DNA from: CAZQSL01 sp964595945
GTDB taxonomy: Bacteria > UBP15 > UBA6099 > JAJRTR01
Direction: 5' to 3'
NCBI GenBank assembly: GCA_964595945.1
Contig: CAZQSL010000112.1
Location: forward strand, 1-11,389
Length of the DNA stretch: 11,389 bases
Shown piece after piece: positions 7,116-11,389 of the stretch; position 1 is the first letter of the stretch, and each line of letters begins with the position of its first letter. Both the position numbers and the translations under genes were made by a program. The notes under the pieces were generated by a model. It made no database searches and was not told the origin of the DNA. It worked only from the letters and a program-made list of their open reading frames with translations.

Positions 7116-7164
7116 ATAATATGCTGATTGGCAAATAGTGTGGTAAATATCACATCATTAAAGA

Positions 7165-7193
7165 TTGAAAAAAACATTCCGTAACTGTAAAAT
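7165..7193 (+). promoter_or_regulatory. Strong sigma70-like promoter directly in front of the DUF948 gene
   Basis: TTGAAA (7165-7170), a 17-base spacer and TAAAAT (7188-7193) make the best consensus match in the window. The expected transcription start, about 7 bases after the -10 box, is near 7200. The ATG is at 7203, so the mRNA would have almost no leader. Confidence 0.6.
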
Positions 7194-7202
7194 GACCACA
7201 GC

Positions 7203-7607
7203 ATGGGCAACGTATCGAACTATCTTTCACTCGCACTCATAGTGCTCGCCGTATGCGCGGTAGCGATCACGGCGATACTTTTCCATGTCGCGCGCCATCT
7301 CACCAGCAGCACGGCATCGCTCAAGACGCTGATCGACACTGTAGATGTCAACATCCGCGAAACGGTCACCATGGTGCAGACCTCCATCGACGATGTCAAC
7401 ACCATCACAAAGACCACAAGCGGCCAGATGGAAAAAGTCGAGGAAATCGCGGAAAACGTCCGCCTGACATCAGGCAATATCCGCACCACCATGCACGTCA
7501 TCGAAAAAACGGCCGTCCCGCTTCTCGGCAATTTCCACGCCATATCCGCCGGGCTGCGCAAGGCGATCGAAACATGGAACGACTACGGAAAAGAAAACGG
7601 CCAATGA
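7203..7607 (+). CDS. DUF948 (YtxG-like) small membrane-anchored protein
   Basis: A 134-residue protein with one N-terminal TM helix (about residues 8-28: LSLALIVLAVCAVAITAILF) and a long helical cytoplasmic tail, rich in Thr, Val, Ile and Glu with heptad character (about 30-120). This is the architecture of DUF948/YtxG proteins, which are commonly encoded beside YtxH proteins, as here. In Bacillus, YtxG and YtxH are general-stress proteins, but the molecular role is not established. An in-frame TAA at 7188-7190 closes the frame upstream, so the ATG at 7203 is the first possible start. There is no Shine-Dalgarno sequence in the 20 bases before it. The stop overlaps the next start as ATGA. Confidence 0.8.
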   Translation: MGNVSNYLSLALIVLAVCAVAITAILFHVARHLTSSTASLKTLIDTVDVNIRETVTMVQTSIDDVNTITKTTSGQMEKVEEIAENVRLTSGNIRTTMHVIEKTAVPLLGNFHAISAGLRKAIETWNDYGKENGQ

Positions 7608-7936
7608 CACACGACAATGAAACCAGACAGGGCGCACAGCGTGACAACCGCAGGATATACGGCGTGGCATTTGTAAGCGGAGCAGCCGCAGGGGCGATAC
7701 TTGCCCTGCTGTTTGCCCCTGCCAAAGGCTCGCAAACCCGCAAAAAAGTATTCGACTCAGTCGGCGCCACTACTTCCAGACTTGCCGTGTCGACCACCAA
7801 TAGCCTTACCACAGCCGGCGCTACTATCCGGGTTGCCCAGTTTCAGATCGAACGACTCTTTTCATCGGTCACTGCCGGCATCGAAGAAATGCACAAAGTC
7901 AAAGCGGAAATCAAACGCAATCCCGAATATCTGTGA
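7604..7936 (+). CDS. YtxH domain protein
   Basis: A 110-residue protein. Residues 20-45 (GVAFVSGAAAGAILALLFAP then K-G-S-Q-T-R) are the YtxH/gas-vesicle-GvpP-like signature: a glycine- and alanine-rich TM helix ending in L-F-A-P, a short basic stretch and T-R-K-K. The rest is a helical tail rich in Ser, Thr and Ala. The start codon at 7604 overlaps the stop of the DUF948 gene (ATGA), so the two are translationally coupled and probably act together at the inner membrane. The pair is widespread and often stress-regulated. The molecular function is unknown. The frame is open further upstream, but that part is an overlap with the DUF948 gene and is not used. Confidence 0.85.
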   Translation: MTHDNETRQGAQRDNRRIYGVAFVSGAAAGAILALLFAPAKGSQTRKKVFDSVGATTSRLAVSTTNSLTTAGATIRVAQFQIERLFSSVTAGIEEMHKVKAEIKRNPEYL

Positions 7937-7979
7937 CATCCACTATCACGCCTGACGGGGAATCTATCGGAAACGGACT

Positions 7980-7985
7980 TATAAT
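7980..7985 (+). promoter_or_regulatory. TATAAT -10 box immediately in front of the HDOD gene
   Basis: A perfect TATAAT ends six bases before the ATG at 7992. Initiation about 7 bases after the box would begin on the start codon itself. No convincing -35 box is seen 16-18 bases upstream (the region is GGGGAA-like), so the call rests on the -10 alone, in a TAATAATATAAT-rich context. Confidence 0.35.
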
Positions 7986-7991
7986 AATATA

Positions 7992-8864
7992 ATGGATCAG
8001 GATTCAGTAAGAAAAGTTGTCGAGCGCATCAAAGACCTGCCCACTCTGCCGGCAGTCGTCTCAAAAATCATCGAGATCGTCGACAACCCTTCGACATCGG
8101 CCACCGACCTCAACAAAGCCATTTCGATGGATCAGGCTCTTTCGGCGCGGGTGCTAAAGCTTGTCAATTCGGCATTTTACGGATTCCCCAAACGCATCGA
8201 AACCCTCACGCAGGCCATTGTCATCCTCGGGTTCAATACCGTCCGCAGCCTTGCCCTCAGCATCTCGATGGTGGACTTCTTCACCGGCAGCGGCACCAGA
8301 AGCTATCTCAATTACACCGAATTCTGGAAACACTCGATAGCCACATCCATCCTCGCCCGGCTCATCGCAAAAAAGGGATATTCCTCCATTTCAGAAGAAA
8401 CCTTCATCGCAGGGCTCCTGCATGACATCGGCATCCTCGTGCTCGACCAGTTTCTCCACGGCGAATACGAGGCAGTCTTCAAAACCATGCAAGAAGAAAA
8501 CATATCGCTCTTCAAGGCCGAAACCCGCTTCGGCATCACCCATTGCGATGTCGGCAAGATGCTCGCGACCAAGTGGAATCTCCCGGACCCGCTGCTCTAT
8601 GCCGTCGCCTATCATCACACGCCTAATCTCGCGCAGGACTTCAAGCCGATCGTGAGCACCATACACATCGCCAACATCGGAGCGAAGATTTTCGGCTATG
8701 GCGGAGTCTGCGACGAAGGCTATTATTCGCCACTCTCGATAGACACCGACGCCAGGCAGATCGTACGTCTCGATCCCGATTTCCCCGAGTGCTTCCGCGA
8801 ACCTTTCGAGCGCAACATGAAGGACGGCATGGAATTCATCAACGCAATCACGGGCAAATCCTGA
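7992..8864 (+). CDS. HDOD domain signalling protein
   Basis: A 290-residue soluble protein made almost entirely of one HDOD domain (about residues 10-210). It opens with the typical D-L-P-T-L-P-A-V motif (15-22), then SMDQALSARVLKLVNSAFYG (46-64), A-I-V-I-L-G (75-80) and FWKHSIATSILA (111-122). HDOD domains are HD-like folds found in regulators of signalling, motility and stress. Many lack catalytic residues. Here several HD-type ligand positions remain: His114, His144-Asp145 in LLHDIG, His184, and His208-His209. The C-terminal 80 residues have no recognised domain, and no receiver or GGDEF domain is attached. Whether it has phosphohydrolase activity is unknown. The start is forced: an in-frame TGA at 7953-7955 and no other start codon precede 7992. 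There is no ribosome site at the normal distance. It follows the YtxH gene by 55 bp. Confidence 0.9.
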   Translation: MDQDSVRKVVERIKDLPTLPAVVSKIIEIVDNPSTSATDLNKAISMDQALSARVLKLVNSAFYGFPKRIETLTQAIVILGFNTVRSLALSISMVDFFTGSGTRSYLNYTEFWKHSIATSILARLIAKKGYSSISEETFIAGLLHDIGILVLDQFLHGEYEAVFKTMQEENISLFKAETRFGITHCDVGKMLATKWNLPDPLLYAVAYHHTPNLAQDFKPIVSTIHIANIGAKIFGYGGVCDEGYYSPLSIDTDARQIVRLDPDFPECFREPFERNMKDGMEFINAITGKS

Positions 8865-8946
8865 CCGGCAGTCTTTATTTCAATTCCCGAATTCGCCATA
8901 ATATCTGAGGCATCATATCAGGCGCGCAACGCGTCCCATGATTTAT

Positions 8947-8971
8947 ATGCCTGTCATGCGGGCGTCTTTTT
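8947..8971 (+). terminator. Candidate rho-independent terminator after the HDOD gene
   Basis: ATGCCTG-TCATG-CGGGCGT forms a 7-bp stem with two G-U pairs and a 5-base loop (8947-8965), followed by C and five T (8967-8971). It lies 83 bp past the HDOD stop and 93 bp before the ABC-F start, so it would separate the two transcription units. Confidence 0.5.
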
Positions 8972-9007
8972 CCCCGCTGCAAAAGCATAGAAAGTGACAG
9001 GAAGGGT

Positions 9008-9039
9008 GCGGGGACTCTTTTGCAAAATGGGGTTCCCGC
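9008..9039 (+). promoter_or_regulatory. Hairpin in the upstream region of the ABC-F gene (possible leader structure)
   Basis: GCGGGGA (9008-9014) pairs with TTCCCGC (9033-9039) in a 7-bp stem with one G-U pair. The loop contains a perfect 10-bp palindrome, TTTTGCAAAA (9018-9027). The structure ends 24 bases before the ABC-F start codon. It could be a leader hairpin or a protein-binding site, but no T-run follows, so it is not a simple terminator. No leader peptide was recognised. Confidence 0.3.
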
Positions 9040-9063
9040 GAACGACATTCTTTCAGTGACACC

Positions 9064-11022
9064 ATGATCACCATCAGCGATCTTACATTTTCCTACGGCG
9101 GGCGCACGCTTTTCGACAGGGTGGCCCTCCACATACGCCCCGAAGACCGCCTCGGCATCGTAGGCCCCAACGGCTCGGGCAAAACCACGCTCCTGCGCAT
9201 CATCACCGGCGAACTCGCACCAGAAGAAGGTAATATAGCGCGCCGCAAAAATATCTCCATCGGACTCCTCCAGCAGGAAGTCATCCATGACAGGGGCCGC
9301 ACCGTATTCGAAACCGCCGTCTCGCCCTTTGCCCACCTCATGGAAATCGAGCGCCGCCTCGAAGAGATCAATCATCAACTCGCAGACATGCCCGAGGGGG
9401 CCGCTCACGACGAACTCCTCGCTCTTTCGGGCTCACTGCAGCATACCTACGACACCGATGGCGGATTTACCTACAGGGCGCGCACCGCCGAGATCCTCCT
9501 CGGACTGGGATTTCGCCGCGAAGAATTCGACCGTCTCATCGACACCCTCAGCGGCGGTTGGCAGATGCGTGTCTCACTTGCCCGTCTCCTCCTTTCCAGT
9601 CCTGATATCCTGCTGCTCGACGAACCCACCAACCACCTCGATCTCCCCGCGCTCTTGTGGTTCGAGGACTATATCCGCACATTCCCCGGCGCCGTCGCCG
9701 TCATTTCCCACGACACCTATTTCCTCGACCGCATCGCGCGCCGCATCGTCGACATCGCTAACCGCAAACTTGACATCTATTCCGGCAACTACTCATTCTT
9801 CGAAGTCGAAAAGGAAAAACGAAAGGAAATCCTCCTCGGCCGCATCGCCCGGCAGGAACGCGAAATCAGGGAAACCGAAAAATTCATCGAACGATTCCGC
9901 TACAAGGCCACCAAGGCACGCCAGGTGCAGAGCCGTATCAAACAGCTCGACAAAATCGACCGCATCGAAGCTCCTCCCGAAGAAAAATCGCTCCGGTTTT
10001 CCTTCCGCGCAAAAATCCGCCCCGGACTCAATATCCTCGCTCTCACGGACATCTCGAAATCTTATGGCGAAAAAATAGTCCTCGACAATGTCAAACTCTC
10101 CATCAACCGCGGCGACAAGGTCGCCATCATCGGAGCCAACGGACTCGGCAAAACCACACTCATGCGCGTCATCGCCGGCGCTACACAATTCACCGGCTCA
10201 CGAGTCCTCGGCCACAATGTCTCAATCGGCTACTACTCGCAGGATCAGTACGAACTCCTCAACCCCGACCGCACCGTCCTCGAAGAAGCATCCGATGCCT
10301 GCGGCGAAAATTTCACCGGCAACCTCCGCGCCACACTCGGCGTATTCCTCTTCTCCGGCGCCGATGTCGAAAAGAAGGTCATCTCGCTCAGCGGCGGCGA
10401 AAAAAGCCGTCTCATGTTTGTCAAGCTCATGATGAATCCAGCCAACTTCCTACTCCTCGACGAACCCACCAACCACCTCGACCCACAGTCGCGCCGCATG
10501 CTCGAACAAGTCATGCAATCCTACGACGGCACCATCTGCTTCGTTTCCCACGACCGCGCTTTCATCAACAGCATCGCCAACCGCATCGTAGAAATCACAC
10601 CCGAAGGTATCACCGAATACATCGGCAGCTACGAAGACTACCGCGAACAAAAACGCCTGCGTGAAGAATCCGCCTCCCCGGCTGCCCTCCAGACCGAAAA
10701 AAAACTCACCTCCGAAGAACGAAAAATCGAACGCCGCGAACGCGCGAAATTCGTCGCCGAACGCGCCCGCGCACTCGCCCCGCTCAAAAATTCGGTCGAA
10801 GAATCCGAAGCTCGCATCGCCGCTCTCGAAGCCCGCATCGCAGAAATCGAATCCGCTCTTGCCGATCCAGCCGTCTATTCCGATCCGGAAAAAATGCGCA
10901 CGCTTCCCGCAGAACTCAAACAGTCCCGCGAATCTCTCGAATCCACTCTCGAAACCTGGTCGGAACTCTCCGAACAACTCGACGCCCTCAAAAACGAATT
11001 CGACTCCCGCGGCTCCGCGTGA
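9064..11022 (+). CDS. ABC-F family ATPase (tandem ABC protein, YheS/Uup/YdiF-like)
   Basis: A 652-residue cytoplasmic protein with two nucleotide-binding domains and no membrane segment, the hallmark of ABC-F factors, which bind the ribosome E-site region and adjust translation rather than transport. Domain 1: Walker A GPNGSGKT (34-41), signature LSGGW (162-166), Walker B with Asp186-Glu187 and switch His216. Domain 2: GANGLGKT (357-364), LSGGE (442-446), Asp466-Glu467 and His496. Both carry the ABC-F-type LLLDEPTNHLD. The linker at about 245-315 contains the F-R-Y-K-A-T-K-A-R-Q-V-Q-S-R-I-K arm that reaches into the ribosome, closest in my memory to YheS/ABCF3-type proteins. Residues 535-650 are a charged C-terminal coiled coil as in Uup/YdiF. 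Both sites look catalytically complete. A housekeeping translation factor is likelier than an antibiotic-resistance type, but sequence alone does not decide. The ATG at 9064 has no clear Shine-Dalgarno sequence. No terminator is obvious downstream. Confidence 0.93.
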   Translation: MITISDLTFSYGGRTLFDRVALHIRPEDRLGIVGPNGSGKTTLLRIITGELAPEEGNIARRKNISIGLLQQEVIHDRGRTVFETAVSPFAHLMEIERRLEEINHQLADMPEGAAHDELLALSGSLQHTYDTDGGFTYRARTAEILLGLGFRREEFDRLIDTLSGGWQMRVSLARLLLSSPDILLLDEPTNHLDLPALLWFEDYIRTFPGAVAVISHDTYFLDRIARRIVDIANRKLDIYSGNYSFFEVEKEKRKEILLGRIARQEREIRETEKFIERFRYKATKARQVQSRIKQLDKIDRIEAPPEEKSLRFSFRAKIRPGLNILALTDISKSYGEKIVLDNVKLSINRGDKVAIIGANGLGKTTLMRVIAGATQFTGSRVLGHNVSIGYYSQDQYELLNPDRTVLEEASDACGENFTGNLRATLGVFLFSGADVEKKVISLSGGEKSRLMFVKLMMNPANFLLLDEPTNHLDPQSRRMLEQVMQSYDGTICFVSHDRAFINSIANRIVEITPEGITEYIGSYEDYREQKRLREESASPAALQTEKKLTSEERKIERRERAKFVAERARALAPLKNSVEESEARIAALEARIAEIESALADPAVYSDPEKMRTLPAELKQSRESLESTLETWSELSEQLDALKNEFDSRGSA

Positions 11023-11130
11023 TGGCATAAGCAATTTCGGGCATATATGAAATATAATTGAATTTCCCAATGGTGGTTATGGTCTGTCGATATGATCTGG
11101 CGAAGCATCGGAAAACAATAAAGACTTTCT

Positions 11131-11150
11131 GACACGGATTGACACGGATA
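11131..11150. repeat. Tandem 10-bp repeat GACACGGAT(T/A)
   Basis: Two head-to-tail copies, GACACGGATT then GACACGGATA, differ only in the last base. The 10-bp period is close to one helical turn. They lie in non-coding DNA 109 bp past the ABC-F stop. Confidence 0.7.
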
Positions 11151-11170
11151 ATTCAAACATGTTTTCACAA

Positions 11171-11196
11171 AAGCAGGGGTTATCCCCGGGAGGCTT
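11171..11196. other. Nested hairpin, possible terminator for a minus-strand gene
   Basis: GGGG-TTAT-CCCC (11176-11187) is a perfect 4-bp hairpin inside a weaker AAGC/GCTT outer pairing (11171-11174 with 11193-11196). Read on the minus strand it is followed by TTTTG, so it could end a transcript entering from the right edge. On the plus strand no T-run follows. Confidence 0.25.
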
Positions 11197-11229
11197 CAAT
11201 AACAATGGATGGGGGATTTCTATTGATAT

Positions 11230-11388
11230 TCAGTATATTTCAGGTGAAAATGTGAAAGCGGCAGGCAAAAAGAATGAATGCCGTCTGAAATCAAACCTCA
11301 TTTTGACCATCTGAGTATCAGGGGTAATCAGGAAAGATTTCTCCGTAGAAAATTTCAAATAGTCTTCCGTATAAATGAAAAGGGGCGT
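11230..11388 (-). CDS. Possible C-terminal end of a gene entering from the right edge
   Basis: A minus-strand frame is open from the window edge for 52 codons to a TGA at 11230-11232, while the other two minus frames are broken by stops. The peptide is rich in Phe, Thr, Lys and Arg and matches nothing I recognise. A hairpin with a short T-run lies about 34 bases past the stop. An open frame this short can occur by chance, and codon use is unlike that of the secure genes in the window. Confidence 0.2.
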   Translation of the reverse strand, partial: TPLFIYTEDYLKFSTEKSFLITPDTQMVKMRFDFRRHSFFLPAAFTFSPEIY

Positions 11389-11389
11389 G

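Larger units (their letters stand above)
11023..11389. other. AT-rich tail with no secure gene
   Basis: After the ABC-F stop the base composition drops to AT-rich and codon bias disappears. I see no complete gene. Contents are a tandem 10-mer at 11131-11150, a nested hairpin at 11171-11196 and a short minus-strand frame open to the window edge. A further ATG at 11375 begins only five codons before the edge and cannot be judged. Confidence 0.5.

Noticed and set aside
9064..11022. ABC-F gene as an antibiotic-resistance determinant
   Set aside because: The motifs and the long charged C-terminal coiled coil look like housekeeping YheS/Uup/YdiF-type factors, and there is no mobile-element or resistance context next to it.
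1..11389. CRISPR arrays, tRNA or rRNA genes, toxin-antitoxin or phage-defence systems
   Set aside because: No regular spaced repeats, no cloverleaf-like segments and no recognisable defence or toxin genes were seen on either strand.

Overview
This window looks like chromosomal DNA of a bacterium that I cannot place in a phylum. The genes carry a lipoprotein-type signal peptide, a transmembrane SpoIIE-type phosphatase and an HDOD protein, which points to an environmental, signalling-rich and probably diderm organism. Codons are strongly biased to C or G at the third position. The intergenic DNA, especially both window edges, is clearly more AT-rich. No tRNA, rRNA or CRISPR array was seen.

Layout. 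(a) 1-245: the right end of an IS66-family insertion sequence, comprising the C-terminus of its transposase, a GTAA-type terminal inverted repeat and a possible target duplication. (b) 246-588: a gene-free stretch. (c) 589-4710, minus strand: a tightly packed three-gene operon read from 4710 leftwards. It encodes a two-TM sensor phosphatase (HAMP plus SpoIIE/PP2C), a TPR putative lipoprotein (4-bp overlap) and a 474-residue protein I do not recognise (20-bp overlap). (d) 4711-5020: a divergent regulatory region with one candidate promoter in each direction and a perfect 7-bp dyad. (e) 5021-7115, plus strand: an extended-SDR sugar-nucleotide epimerase/dehydratase followed by a DUF2804 protein. 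(f) 7165-7936: a good sigma70-like promoter driving a DUF948 (YtxG-like) gene and a YtxH gene overlapping by ATGA. The promoter lies so close to the start codon that the mRNA may be leaderless. (g) 7980-8864: an HDOD-domain gene, also with a -10-like box directly in front of its start codon, followed by a candidate terminator. (h) 9008-11022: an ABC-F ATPase with a possible hairpin in its leader. (i) 11023-11389: a gene-poor AT-rich tail with a tandem 10-mer, a hairpin and possibly the end of a minus-strand gene.

How the parts fit together. The minus operon reads as one unit: an envelope signal sensed by the phosphatase, a TPR scaffold probably in the envelope, and a soluble protein of unknown function. 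No cognate anti-sigma factor, anti-anti-sigma factor or switch kinase lies in the window. The plus-strand genes look like separate small units: nucleotide-sugar metabolism, envelope/stress-type small proteins, HDOD signalling and ribosome-associated ABC-F. The most unfamiliar items are the 474-residue protein and its operon, and two genes that seem to be translated without a leader.
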